Below are positions 36,063-46,360 of a stretch of 64,000 bases of DNA, one piece after another. This stretch comes from Verrucomicrobiia bacterium (lineage in GTDB: Bacteria; Verrucomicrobiota; Verrucomicrobiia; Limisphaerales; UBA11358). The stretch's first letter is position 1. The number at the start of each line of letters is the position of its first letter. Under the pieces are notes generated by a model that worked only from the letters and a program-made list of their open reading frames with translations, was not told the origin of the DNA and did not search any database. The stretch is taken from NCBI GenBank assembly GCA_025451535.1, contig JANWKE010000021.1, positions 1 through 64,000 of the forward strand. Direction: 5' to 3'. The translations under genes were made by a program, and so were the position numbers.

Positions 36063-37493
36063 ATGTTGCTGCGCGTGCAACGGGGAAGTGTGCGCAGAAC
36101 CAAAATTATTTCCACGCTGGGTCCGGCGACGGATTCGGCGGAAATGATCGGCAAACTCATCGATGCCGGAGTCAACATCTTCCGCCTCAACATGTCGCAC
36201 GCGCCGCACGATTGGGTGCGGCGTGTGGTCAAAGACATCCGCTCCGCCGCCGCCGCCCGCCGGCAGTTCATCGGCATCATGATGGATACGCAGGGCCCGG
36301 CCATTCGCACCGGTGACCTTGGCGTGCCGCTCGATTTACAGCCCGGCCAGAAGTTCACCCTCACCGTCCGCGGCGACCGCGACCTGGAAGAGCATTCGGT
36401 GGACGTGAATTACGAAAATTTTGTCAACGACATCAACGTGGATGACGTCGTGCTGGTGGACAATGGCACGATTGAGATGAAGGTCCTCGCCAAGTCCGGC
36501 AACAAGGTCGAGTGCGAGGTGCTCACCGCCGGCACGCTCGGCAGCCGGCGCCACATCAACCTGCCCGGCGTCAAGGTCAGCCTGCCCGCGCTCACGGCCA
36601 AGGACATCAAGGACGTTAAGCTCGGCCTGGAAGTCGGCGTGGATTTTGTCGCCCTGTCGTTCGTCCGCGAAGCCCGCGATTTATTGCAACTCAAAGAGCT
36701 GTTCGAGGAAGGCAAACCGGCGCCGGTGGTCATCGCCAAGATTGAGGACCAGGAGGCGGTGAAGAACCTGGACGCCATCGTCCGCGAAGCCGACGGTATC
36801 ATGGTAGCACGCGGCGATCTGGGCATCGAAATCCCCTACGAGGAATTGCCGATCGTCCAGCGGCGCATCGTCAAAACCTGCCTGCGCCACGGCAAACCCG
36901 TCATCGTGGCCACACACATGCTCGAGAGCATGATTGAATCACCCATGCCCACCCGCGCCGAGGTGACCGACGTGGCCAACGCTGTTTTTGAGGAGGCTGA
37001 TGCCATCATGCTGAGCGGCGAAACCACGGTGGGCAAGTACCCGCTCAAGTGCATCGAGGTCTTTGACCGCATCGCCAAACGTATCGAGCGCAGTGGCAAC
37101 GCGCAGTATCACGATTCGGCGGACTTGACGAGCGCGCGCGAAAAACTCGTCAAAAGCGCGGTGGTCATGGCCAACGAATTGAAGGCCGAGGCCGTGCTCG
37201 CGTTCACGCGCCACGGTCACATGGCGCGTTACGCCGCCTGGATGCGCCCGCGCTATTCGCTGGTTTACGGATTGTGCGACAATGAAAAATGCGCCAATGG
37301 ACTGACGTTGTGCTGGGGTGTCACGCCGGTGGTCGTGGAGTTTGATTTCATCAATCCGCAGAACACTATTGAACGGGCATTGAAAACTCTGGTCGAACAA
37401 GGCCGGCTGCAACGCGGCATGACCGTTGTCATCGTTGGTGCCATTTCCGTCGGGACCGAAATTGTGGACGCCGTCCAGATGCGAACGGTGTGA
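36063..37493 (+). CDS. pyk: Pyruvate kinase
   Basis: RRTKIISTLGPATDSAEMIGKLIDAGVNIFRLNMSHAPHD; IMVARGDLGIEIPYEELPIVQ. Confidence 0.97.
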   Translation: MLLRVQRGSVRRTKIISTLGPATDSAEMIGKLIDAGVNIFRLNMSHAPHDWVRRVVKDIRSAAAARRQFIGIMMDTQGPAIRTGDLGVPLDLQPGQKFTLTVRGDRDLEEHSVDVNYENFVNDINVDDVVLVDNGTIEMKVLAKSGNKVECEVLTAGTLGSRRHINLPGVKVSLPALTAKDIKDVKLGLEVGVDFVALSFVREARDLLQLKELFEEGKPAPVVIAKIEDQEAVKNLDAIVREADGIMVARGDLGIEIPYEELPIVQRRIVKTCLRHGKPVIVATHMLESMIESPMPTRAEVTDVANAVFEEADAIMLSGETTVGKYPLKCIEVFDRIAKRIERSGNAQYHDSADLTSAREKLVKSAVVMANELKAEAVLAFTRHGHMARYAAWMRPRYSLVYGLCDNEKCANGLTLCWGVTPVVVEFDFINPQNTIERALKTLVEQGRLQRGMTVVIVGAISVGTEIVDAVQMRTV

Positions 37494-37636
37494 AGGGCAC
37501 CCCGTTTTTAGGCATTGGACGCGATCCTCAACGGTTGAAAAGAACAGGCGGTCACCTCGCCCGGACGGGCGGAATCTTTGTCACTGGCATTGACTGTTCC
37601 GGTGCGTGAGTTGAAACTCTCCGCATTCTCGTTGGC

Positions 37637-39448
37637 ATGAACACGAACTCCCAGGCCGGGCGGAATTGTGTTGTGTTGTTTCTCCCGTTTCTGCTCCTGC
37701 CTCTGGCCGCGCTACCGGCCTTTGGCGTGGAACAGGACATCCTCGCCTTGACGCATACCACCGTGATTGATGCAACCGGTGCACCCGCACAGCGGGATGT
37801 CACAGTGGTGATTACCGGTGATCGTATCACCCGGATGGGCCCAAGCGCTGACCTCCAACCTCCCACCGACGCCGTCGTCGTGGATGCGACCGGCAAGTTT
37901 CTTATCCCCGGCCTCTGGGATATGCACGTGCATTGGTATGAGCAGGATTACCTGCCGCTGTTCATCGCCAATGGCGTCACCGGTGTCCGGATTATGTGGG
38001 GCATGCCCGTGCACCACGAGTGGCGCAAAGAAATCGAACGAGGCAGGCTGATTGGCCCGCACCTGTTCATTGCCAGCGCCATTGTGGATGGGCCGAAACC
38101 GTTTTGGCCGGGCTCCATCACTGCCGGCAATGCCGACGAGGGCCGCCAGGCCGTCATAAAGGCAAGGCAGGAAGGCGCCGATTTTGTGAAAGTTTATTCG
38201 CTGCTCCCGCGCGAGGCGTATTTTGCCATTGCGGACGAAGCCAAAAAGCAGGGCATCCCGTTCGAAGGACATGTTACCATTGCCGTCTCGGCCCAGAAGG
38301 CGTCGGCGGCAGGGCAAAAATCCATCGAGCATCTCACAGGCGTGCTGCAGGCCTGTTCGAGTCGTGAAGATTACCTTTTGAAATCAGCACAGGACGCACT
38401 CGCAACGTTTCTGACCACCCCCAACGAACCGGCGGGCATCATTCCCGAGATGCGTCAATCGAGCCAGGTGGCCCTGGAGACATGCAATCCGTTGAGAGCC
38501 GACGCGCTGTTCGCTGAATTCAAAACGAATCACACCTGGCAATGCCCCACGCTCATCGTGTTGCACAATATCGCCTTCCTTGACGATCCTTCTTTGACCA
38601 AGGATGCCCGGCTGAAATATATGTCCCGTGAGCTCAGGTCGAGCTGGGATCCCGCCAGGGATTTCCGGTTTAAGAACCGGACTTCCGAAGATGTCGCCCT
38701 GGGCAAGAAAGTTTATCAGAAGGAATTTGAGCTTGTTGGCGCGATGCAACACGCCGGGGTCGGCATCCTGGCGGGCACGGACACGGGCAATCCCTATTGC
38801 ATGCCGGGCTTCAGCCTCCACGATGAACTGGGACTACTCGTGCAAGCCGGTCTTACCCCGATGCAAGCGCTGCAGTCGGCGACGCTCAACGCCGCGCGCT
38901 TCATGGAGCGCGAAAAAGATCTGGGAACGATTGAGCCGGGAAAACTGGCTGATCTGGTCCTGCTCAATGCCAATCCGCTGGCGGACATCGGCAACACGCG
39001 AAAGATTAACGCGGTGGTCTTCGACGGCAGGTTGTATTCCCGGTCCGCACTCGACGGGATGCTGACCCGGGTCGAGACGCTCGCCAGCAAGATGTCCCTC
39101 GCGGAGGTTCTCCTGAAAACCATCGAGGCACAGGGCCTTGAGGCGGCGGCCAAACAATATCACGAGTTGAGAGCCGCTCAGCCGGAGGCATACGATTTCC
39201 GCGAGGAACAATTGAATAACCTGGGTTATCAATTGATCGGGATGAAGCGAATCAAGGACGCAGTGGCAATTCTGAAACTGAACGTTGAAGCCTATCCGCA
39301 ATCTGCCAACGTGTACGACAGCCTGGGGGAAGCTTACCTCGACAACGGCGACAAGGAACCCGCCATCGAGAATTATGAGAAGTCATTGCAACTCGATCCC
39401 AGGAACGGCGGCGCGGTAGAAAAGTTGAAACAGTTGAAGGCCCATTGA
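37637..39448 (+). CDS. Amidohydrolase with C-terminal TPR, exported
   Basis: FLIPGLWDMHVHWYEQDYLPLFIANGVTGVRIMWG; ILAGTDTGNPYCMPGFSLHDELGLLVQAGLTPMQALQSAT; TPR tail. Confidence 0.92.
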   Translation: MNTNSQAGRNCVVLFLPFLLLPLAALPAFGVEQDILALTHTTVIDATGAPAQRDVTVVITGDRITRMGPSADLQPPTDAVVVDATGKFLIPGLWDMHVHWYEQDYLPLFIANGVTGVRIMWGMPVHHEWRKEIERGRLIGPHLFIASAIVDGPKPFWPGSITAGNADEGRQAVIKARQEGADFVKVYSLLPREAYFAIADEAKKQGIPFEGHVTIAVSAQKASAAGQKSIEHLTGVLQACSSREDYLLKSAQDALATFLTTPNEPAGIIPEMRQSSQVALETCNPLRADALFAEFKTNHTWQCPTLIVLHNIAFLDDPSLTKDARLKYMSRELRSSWDPARDFRFKNRTSEDVALGKKVYQKEFELVGAMQHAGVGILAGTDTGNPYCMPGFSLHDELGLLVQAGLTPMQALQSATLNAARFMEREKDLGTIEPGKLADLVLLNANPLADIGNTRKINAVVFDGRLYSRSALDGMLTRVETLASKMSLAEVLLKTIEAQGLEAAAKQYHELRAAQPEAYDFREEQLNNLGYQLIGMKRIKDAVAILKLNVEAYPQSANVYDSLGEAYLDNGDKEPAIENYEKSLQLDPRNGGAVEKLKQLKAH

Positions 39449-39480
39449 CGGAAATTTCAAGATGTCTGTGAGGCGCGGAA

Positions 39481-39496
39481 TCTTTGTTGCCACCCG
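39481..39496. repeat. 16-bp direct repeat TCTTTGTTGCCACCCG (copy 1)
   Basis: Identical to 43147-43162; the two copies flank the tricorn-like gene. Confidence 0.85.
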
Positions 39497-39499
39497 GAC

Positions 39500-42400
39500 T
39501 CAAGGCAGCGGCGGGAGTTTCTGATGATAATCCGGATAAGGCGGACGTGGGTATTCTTTCGGCGGATTTTTCTTGAGGAGTTCCAGGACCACCTTGACCG
39601 CTTCTTCGAGCTGGGGATCATGCCCTTCGCGCGCAAGCCGGGGGTCAATGGAAACTTCGTAGTCCGGCGCGATGCCGTGGTTCTCGACTTCCCATTTGCC
39701 TTCGAGACCGTATATGGCCCAGCGCGGCGCCATGACCGTGCCGCTATCCATCAAACCCGGATAACCACCGATGCCGACCAGACCGCCCCAGGTGGTCATG
39801 CCGACAAGCGGACCAATTTTCAATTTGCGGAAGTACCAAGGTAACGCGTCGCCGCCGGACCCGGCAAATTCATTGATGAGCATTACCTTCGGCCCATAAA
39901 TGCCGAGGGGTTCGGAAATATCCTGCCCTTCCCGGGTAGCGACCCGGTTCAGGATGGGACGGCGGAGGTAGTCCACGATGTAATCTGCCAGGTAGCCACC
40001 ATGATTAAACCTTTCATCAATAATAGCGGCTTGCTTGTCGGTCTGTGAAAAGAAATAGCGATTAAAGTTCTTATAACCGCCATACATCGTGTCCGGCAGA
40101 TACACATAGGCCACCCGCCCGCCGGTCATCTCATCCACCTTGCGTCGGTTCCCTTCGATCCATGCCAGATTCCGCAACTCAAACTCGCTGTCCACAGGCA
40201 CTACCGTCACCTCGCGCGATTTCAAACCATCCGCATGGGGACCGACTTTGAGCACGGTCTGCTGGCCCGCGGTTTCCTGGAAAAATTGGTAGAGGTTGTT
40301 GGTGGCGGTGAGTTCGCGTCCGTTGACAGCCAGAAGATATTCGCCTTCCTTGACGTTGACACCCGGCTGCGTGAGCGGCGCCTGGAGCTTCGGGTTCCAG
40401 TTCTCGCCATTGAAGATGCGTTTGAACCGGTAGCGACCTTGGGCAATTTCATAGTCGGCGCCCAGCAATCCGACTTTGACTTCCTTGATCTCCGGTTCCG
40501 TGCCGCCGCGCACCCACAAGTGGCCGACGACGAGGTTGCCGATCATTTCGCGGAACAAATCGTTCAAGTCATTCCGGCTGGCCACCCGGTCAAGGAACGG
40601 CGCATAAACCCGCTCAGCCTCCCCCAGATTCAGCCCGTGGAAATGCGGGTCATAGAAGAAATCGCGTTCAATGCGCCAGACCTCGTGATACATCTGCCGC
40701 CACTCGGCCGGCGGGTCAACATATACTTCCATGTCATCCATTTTTAGCGTGCCCTTGCCGTTTTCGGGCGCCTTGGAGGAATCGGCGATATAAAAGATGT
40801 CTCCTTTGCGATAGAGCATCTGCTCACCGTTGGCGGACAGCGCAAAGGATTTGATGTCGTCCAGAATCTTTTCCGTCTTCCGCGTCTTCAGGTCAAAGCG
40901 ATGGAGGGCAAAGGTGGTGGGCTCACCGGTGTTTATCACCCCTGGCCCCTCCAGCAAATAGAGGATGCCGTTCGTTCCCGTCCGCAAACGTACGTAATTT
41001 CGGGCCGGGATGGGTAGCGCAACAACGCGCTGCCCGATGTTCTCGAAATCAATCGCGACCGTGGTCGGCTTCCCGGGTTTCTTCCTGCCTTCCTCGTCTT
41101 TCCCGGCAGAGCCCGCCGTTTCCTTGTTGGTCGAGGCGGAATCGTCCACGGAAGCTTGCGCGGAATCCCCTGCTTTTCCCGGCACTATAGGATGGTCGCC
41201 GGATTTGTCGCCGGTCTTGGGGTCCTCTTCCGCATTTTCGTCGTCGCTTTCCGGGGCAACGGGTGAGGGCAGGTCTTTGCGCAGCACAACAGCATAAACG
41301 CTGAAGGTCAACGGCCGCGCGATGCCCGACATGTCGCTGTCACCTGCGGTGAGACCAAAATCCGTGCTGGCGGCGAAATAGAGATACTTGCCGCTCCGGT
41401 CGAAGGCTGGATTGAGCGCTTCACTCATCCCGTCAGTGATCTGGTTGTCCTGTTTTGTTTCCAGCGAGTAAACAAACACCGCGTGCAGATTATTCGGCAG
41501 GATGCGGTCGTAGGCCAGCCAGCGGCTGTCGGGCGACCAGACAACATTGAAGGGCGCCGGCCCTTCGTCGTAATAATCCGTGTCCACCTTCACGGGGATG
41601 CCGTTGGTCAGGTCAACGTACCAGAGATTGAGCCGTTTGTCGGAGTAAGCAATTTTCCGGCTGTCGGGCGACCAGGTGGGGCTGTAATAGAATGACGGCG
41701 GCTGGTCGAGGGTGATCTTGCGCACTTCGCCCAGCCCGTGCTGGTCCCGGATATGAAGCGCGTATTCGCCTGATTCGTCCGAGAACCAGGCAACCTGCTT
41801 TCCGTCCGGCGACCATGCGGGGTTGCGGTCGGCTGCGGCGGGACTACGGGTCAGATGGCGGACGTCACCCTTTTCGGCCGGGACGGTCAGGATTTCCCCG
41901 TGCGCCTCGAACACGGCGCGCTTGCCGGTCGGCGAGATGCCAAGGTTCCGGATGTCATCGGCCTTGAGTTTCTCGAAGTGCGGACTTATTTGCGGCATGT
42001 CAGCGGCAATCCGCACGTGCACCTCGTGCCCGGTGTGAGTGGCGAAGTCGTAAAGGTGGAGTGAGCCAAACTGTTCGTAAACGATGCCACCGGGGCCAGC
42101 GCTGGCCGACTTGATGTCAAAACCCGTATTATGCACGACCTCCGTTACTCTTTTCGTGTCCAGGTCGTAGGCGAAAAGCGTGACCGGCCCGTTGCGGTCG
42201 GACAGGAAATAGATGGTGTGGCCGATCCACATGGGGGTTTTGTCGTTCGAGTTGTTGCGCGGGATTTTCGTAATGCTCGAATCCGCCAGGTTCGCAATCC
42301 AGATGGGCGTGGTCTGGCCGCCGTGATACTGTTTCCAATCAGGTTCCCACTGAAAAATCGGCATGTAGGCGAGATGTGTGCCGTCGGGCGAATACGAGCC

Positions 42401-42871
42401 GGCCGATCCCATGGGCAGCGGGAGTTCCGTCGGAAATCCGCCGCCGACCGGCACGGTAAAAAATTGTACGGGATCCGAGTAACTCGCTCGCGTCGAGGTG
42501 AAAAGCACATTCTTGCCATCCGGTGTCCAGCCGATGGCGATGTCGGCGCCGGGGTGATAGGTGAGCCGTTGGGGTTCGCCGCCCGCGGCGGGCACAACAT
42601 AGACGTCGTCGTTGCCATGATAGTTGCCCGTGTAGGCAATCATCGTTCCGTCGGGTGAAAACACCGGGTCATCGAGCCGATCGCTACCCGTGACCAGGCG
42701 ATGCGCATCGCCGCCGTCCCGGCTCACGATCCAGATCTCGCCGCCGTAGGCAAGGGCAATTTGGGTCCGGCTTAACGTAGGGGATTGGAGGAGCAGCGGC
42801 TCGACCGGTTTTGCGGACGAAGAGACTGAGAGTGCCGCCACCAGGAGGAGGGCGATCCAATTCCGTGACAT
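39500..42871 (-). CDS. Tricorn-like S41 family peptidase with beta-propeller repeats, exported
   Basis: Signal peptide; repeated SPDG/TPDGK propeller motifs; S41 region INEFAGSGGDALPWYFRKLKIGPLVGMTTWGGLVGI. Confidence 0.94.
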   Translation of the reverse strand: MSRNWIALLLVAALSVSSSAKPVEPLLLQSPTLSRTQIALAYGGEIWIVSRDGGDAHRLVTGSDRLDDPVFSPDGTMIAYTGNYHGNDDVYVVPAAGGEPQRLTYHPGADIAIGWTPDGKNVLFTSTRASYSDPVQFFTVPVGGGFPTELPLPMGSAGSYSPDGTHLAYMPIFQWEPDWKQYHGGQTTPIWIANLADSSITKIPRNNSNDKTPMWIGHTIYFLSDRNGPVTLFAYDLDTKRVTEVVHNTGFDIKSASAGPGGIVYEQFGSLHLYDFATHTGHEVHVRIAADMPQISPHFEKLKADDIRNLGISPTGKRAVFEAHGEILTVPAEKGDVRHLTRSPAAADRNPAWSPDGKQVAWFSDESGEYALHIRDQHGLGEVRKITLDQPPSFYYSPTWSPDSRKIAYSDKRLNLWYVDLTNGIPVKVDTDYYDEGPAPFNVVWSPDSRWLAYDRILPNNLHAVFVYSLETKQDNQITDGMSEALNPAFDRSGKYLYFAASTDFGLTAGDSDMSGIARPLTFSVYAVVLRKDLPSPVAPESDDENAEEDPKTGDKSGDHPIVPGKAGDSAQASVDDSASTNKETAGSAGKDEEGRKKPGKPTTVAIDFENIGQRVVALPIPARNYVRLRTGTNGILYLLEGPGVINTGEPTTFALHRFDLKTRKTEKILDDIKSFALSANGEQMLYRKGDIFYIADSSKAPENGKGTLKMDDMEVYVDPPAEWRQMYHEVWRIERDFFYDPHFHGLNLGEAERVYAPFLDRVASRNDLNDLFREMIGNLVVGHLWVRGGTEPEIKEVKVGLLGADYEIAQGRYRFKRIFNGENWNPKLQAPLTQPGVNVKEGEYLLAVNGRELTATNNLYQFFQETAGQQTVLKVGPHADGLKSREVTVVPVDSEFELRNLAWIEGNRRKVDEMTGGRVAYVYLPDTMYGGYKNFNRYFFSQTDKQAAIIDERFNHGGYLADYIVDYLRRPILNRVATREGQDISEPLGIYGPKVMLINEFAGSGGDALPWYFRKLKIGPLVGMTTWGGLVGIGGYPGLMDSGTVMAPRWAIYGLEGKWEVENHGIAPDYEVSIDPRLAREGHDPQLEEAVKVVLELLKKNPPKEYPRPPYPDYHQKLPPLP

Positions 42872-43146
42872 GGCCGTATGCCTATCTGGTCTCGCACAGC
42901 TTCGGCAAGATAAATTCCGCGTCGCGAACTGGCGGAAAGCGTCTGACGAACGTCTTCCTTGCTTCCGGGCATGCCGCTTCGCACGGCTTGCTCGCCACCA
43001 CCAACCACTTTGGGTTTTGGACGGCGGCGGCCCGCCGCCGCTTTGTCATGAATATGCCGCCCCCGACGGGGTTTTCTCAATTTGCGGGTGATGTTCTACA
43101 AATACGCCGCGCCTGCGACGCTTGCCCTACCCCGTGGCATGCAGGA

Positions 43147-43162
43147 TCTTTGTTGCCACCCG
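43147..43162. repeat. 16-bp direct repeat TCTTTGTTGCCACCCG (copy 2)
   Basis: Identical to 39481-39496. Confidence 0.85.
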
Positions 43163-43263
43163 CTCCACTTAGGGCTTGCTTCCAGAAAGCATTGAGACGC
43201 AAATTGTAAGCGCCTCACCCATTCACCATGAAATAAGTCTTATTTGAGAAAGGCTGGCATCCA

Positions 43264-44691
43264 ATGAAAATACATTATCCTAAATCAATCACCTGGGCCG
43301 GTGTTGCCCTCCTGAGTCTCGGGCTGACGTCTTTTGTTTTCGGGCAGACAGACACAAACAGCCCTTTCCCGGAGTTGAAGAAACAACAGGAGCGGTTGAC
43401 GCTGGAAAACAGCATCGCCCAACAACAGTTGCAGAAAGATTTGGCCAAACTCACGGCTGAAAAGCAGCGGCTCGAACTTGAAAACGGCATCGCCGAACAA
43501 AAGTTACACGAGGACCTGGCCAAACTCACCGCTGAGAAGCAGCGGTTGGAACTGCAAAACGGCCTGGCGCAGCAAAAGCAACAGGCTGACGCCGTCGCGC
43601 TTCAAGCCCAATTGGATACCCTTGCCAAGCAAGCCGACCTGATCGCCAAGCGCGCCACGCTCAAGGACGCCGAACGCAAAGTGCAACTCGACGAGGAATT
43701 GGCGGCAGGACGGCAAAGCCTGGAGAGGATGAAATTGACCAACGACCTTGCGGCTGCGGAAATCGCCGACCAAATCCGGGCATTGGCCCAGCACGAGCAG
43801 GAATTGAAGTTACGCGCCGCGGACCTCCAGGCGCAGAAGGCTGACCTCGATTTGAAAGTGGCCAAACTGAACAGCGACCTCGATCTGCGCGCGAAACACG
43901 ATTTGTGGAAGAACCGCGTCAACCACGATATTCAATACACCCAGGAACCATTGAAGGACGGTGTGCTGACCATCAGCGACCGCCGGGTTGCGTTGAATGG
44001 TCCCATCTGGGGTGATACGGCGGATTATGTCCAGGAGCGCATTGATTATTTCAACAACCAGAACCGCGAGTACCCGATCTTCATTGTGATTGACGCCTCA
44101 CCCGGCGGTTCGGTCATGGCGGGATACAAAATTCTCAAGGCGATGGACGGGAGCGCCGCCCCGGTTTACGTGGTGGTGAAATCGTTTGCCGCCAGCATGG
44201 CGGCCAACATCGCCACGCAGGCAAAGAAGTCATTCGCCTATCCGAACGCCATCATTCTTCACCACCAGATATCCGGCGGCATGGGCGGGAACCTGACCGA
44301 GCAGAAGGAGAATGTCAAAGAAATGGAAGAATGGTGGAAACGTCTGGCGGCGCCGGTCGCCGCCAAAATGGGCATCAGCCTGGATGAATTCATCAAGCGC
44401 ATGTACCAGAATCGCAGCACCGGTGATTGGTTGGAATTCGGCGACAGCGCCCGCAAACTGAAGTGGGTGGACCAGATTGTGGATACGATCCGGGAAGATT
44501 CGTACGACAAGAATCCCGATGCGCCCTCGGCGCTGAACGATTCCTCGGCGCCGGGTTACGTGAACCACCAGCCGATATTGCCTGAACGTGTGGATGCCAG
44601 CGGACAACGGTACGTCCTGTTACCGCGCCTCGATCCGGTGGATTGCTACTACCTGTACAATCCCGACAATTACTACCGGCTCACTCCTTGA
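43264..44691 (+). CDS. Probably exported ClpP/crotonase-fold serine protease with long N-terminal coiled coil
   Basis: Signal peptide MKIHYPKSITWAGVALLSLGLTSFVFGQ; coiled coil; IFIVIDASPGGSVMAGYKILKAM...SFAASMAANIATQAKKSFAYPNAIILHHQISGG matches ClpP Ser/His motifs. Confidence 0.82.
   Translation: MKIHYPKSITWAGVALLSLGLTSFVFGQTDTNSPFPELKKQQERLTLENSIAQQQLQKDLAKLTAEKQRLELENGIAEQKLHEDLAKLTAEKQRLELQNGLAQQKQQADAVALQAQLDTLAKQADLIAKRATLKDAERKVQLDEELAAGRQSLERMKLTNDLAAAEIADQIRALAQHEQELKLRAADLQAQKADLDLKVAKLNSDLDLRAKHDLWKNRVNHDIQYTQEPLKDGVLTISDRRVALNGPIWGDTADYVQERIDYFNNQNREYPIFIVIDASPGGSVMAGYKILKAMDGSAAPVYVVVKSFAASMAANIATQAKKSFAYPNAIILHHQISGGMGGNLTEQKENVKEMEEWWKRLAAPVAAKMGISLDEFIKRMYQNRSTGDWLEFGDSARKLKWVDQIVDTIREDSYDKNPDAPSALNDSSAPGYVNHQPILPERVDASGQRYVLLPRLDPVDCYYLYNPDNYYRLTP
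43438..43587 (+). repeat. Two tandem 75-nt units encoding DLAKLTAEKQRLEL(E/Q)NG(I/L)A(E/Q)QK...
   Basis: 43438-43512 and 43513-43587, with a partial degenerate unit upstream. Confidence 0.85.
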
Positions 44692-44887
44692 CCGTCAGTT
44701 TAATGCGTCCCCTTTCGCCGCGCCCGGCCTTTGGTTTCAAAGGCCGCGGCGCGGTCGAAGAATCAAAGCAGTTGTACGGTCTGTTGTGAGAAATGGTACG
44801 GAACAGGTGGAGAGTGAAATCTTTGTGCACCCGGTTATTGCCTGGTTCAGGCAATGACGTTACCCTCGCAGGAATCAAAGGCAACTC

Positions 44888-45694
44888 GTGTCAAAATTCA
44901 ATTTTACTTTCCTGCCGCTTGCCGGTCTTTTGCTTTCGCTGGCGAACGTTTCCGGCGGGCAAAACCCGGATCCAGCCGCGACCGGCCTTGACGTCTATGA
45001 CGGTTTTGAATCGGCCAGGTTGAGCAAGCTTTGGGACACCGGCCGTTTCGAACCCGGCGCGGTGACCATGCAGACGAACATTGTCCGCGCCGGCCATGGC
45101 GCGGCAAAATTAGTGGTTCGCGCCAACGACAAATTTGAAGCCGGACTCAACGGCAACCGCGACAGCGAACGGGACGAGTTGCTGGAGGCCAGGAAATTAA
45201 CTTCGAAGGAAAACGTGCCCTACGAGTTTTCCTTCAGCATGTTCTTCCCGACGAATTTTCCCATCGTGCCGACGCGGTTGGTTATTGCCCAATGGAAACA
45301 GTATTGCGCCAACGGCGGAAATTGCTCGGATGACAGCCCGGTGCTGGCGATTCGTTACATTTCAGGCGCGCTCAAGATCACGCAGAACATATCCAGTAAA
45401 CGCGAAAAAATTCTTTATCAAGAGAAGGCCGAGTTTCGGGGCCGGTGGCTCGATTTCAAATTCCAGGTCCGCTTTTCGGCGGACAACAATGGACGTATCA
45501 AGGTGTGGCTCGATGATAAACCGCTGGTGGATTACCGGGGTGTCACCGCCAATCCTGAAAACGCGGTCACCGGTTATTCCAGGCCGGGCTACTTTTATTT
45601 CAAGATGGGACTCTATCGCAATGTGACGCCCGAACCGATGACGGTCTACCTTGATGAGTATCGGAAAAGAGAATTGCCGAATGGCGGGTTTTAA
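44888..45694 (+). CDS. Heparin-lyase-I-like polysaccharide lyase, exported
   Basis: Signal peptide; DGFESARLSKLW...GNRDSERDELLEARKLTSKENVPYEFSFSMFFP...GYFYFKMGLYRN. Confidence 0.72.
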   Translation: MSKFNFTFLPLAGLLLSLANVSGGQNPDPAATGLDVYDGFESARLSKLWDTGRFEPGAVTMQTNIVRAGHGAAKLVVRANDKFEAGLNGNRDSERDELLEARKLTSKENVPYEFSFSMFFPTNFPIVPTRLVIAQWKQYCANGGNCSDDSPVLAIRYISGALKITQNISSKREKILYQEKAEFRGRWLDFKFQVRFSADNNGRIKVWLDDKPLVDYRGVTANPENAVTGYSRPGYFYFKMGLYRNVTPEPMTVYLDEYRKRELPNGGF

Positions 45695-45760
45695 CTGTCG
45701 TGACGGGACCCATCGCAGATTGCGACATCAAATCCGGCTGAAATTCGCGATGAAAGTGAA

Positions 45761-46276
45761 ATGCTTTTGAAAACACAGGTAACCATCCGGCCGCCGACCC
45801 TGCGTGACTGGCCGGCGTTTCAAGCCGCGGTTCGGCAGAGTCGCGCTTTGCATTACTCGTGGGTTGCGCCGCCCAAGACGCGCGTAAAGTTTGAAGCCTA
45901 CGTGAAACGCATGAATTCCGATTCGCACCGCGGATTTCTCGTGATTCTTCGCGGGTCAGGCGACCTGGTCGGCGCCATTCATCTGAACCATATTATTCCC
46001 GGGGCATTACAGGGCGCGTTCCTGGGCTATTACGCCTTTGCTCCCCACGCCGGGAAAGGGTTGATGCGCGAGGGGATGCGGCTCGTTCTAAAACACGCCT
46101 TTGAGAAGCTCAAACTTCACCGCCTGGAAGCCAATATTCAGCCGAAAAATCACGCCTCTCTCCGGCTGGTGCAGAGTTGCGGGTTTGAGCGGGAAGGATT
46201 CTCACGCCGTTACTTGAAGGTCGGCGGGCGCTGGCGGGACCACGAACGCTGGGCCATTCTGGCGGAAGACCTGTAA
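45761..46276 (+). CDS. GNAT (RimJ/RimL-type) acetyltransferase
   Basis: IRPPTLRDWPAFQAAVRQSR...LGYYAFAPHAGKGLMREGMRLVLKHAFEKLKLHRLEANIQPKNHASLRLVQSCGFEREGF. Confidence 0.93.
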   Translation: MLLKTQVTIRPPTLRDWPAFQAAVRQSRALHYSWVAPPKTRVKFEAYVKRMNSDSHRGFLVILRGSGDLVGAIHLNHIIPGALQGAFLGYYAFAPHAGKGLMREGMRLVLKHAFEKLKLHRLEANIQPKNHASLRLVQSCGFEREGFSRRYLKVGGRWRDHERWAILAEDL

Positions 46277-46360
46277 CTCGCATCCACGCACGTCCTCAAA
46301 TTTTCTTTACTTTGATTTTTTCTACGCAACTCTGCGCCTCAATCACAACATTTGATTTGC

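Noticed and set aside
43019-43047. GGCGGCGGCCCGCCGCCGC palindrome upstream of the ClpP-like gene as a regulatory site
   Set aside because: Likely part of dispersed GC-rich repeat DNA; no positional link to a promoter.
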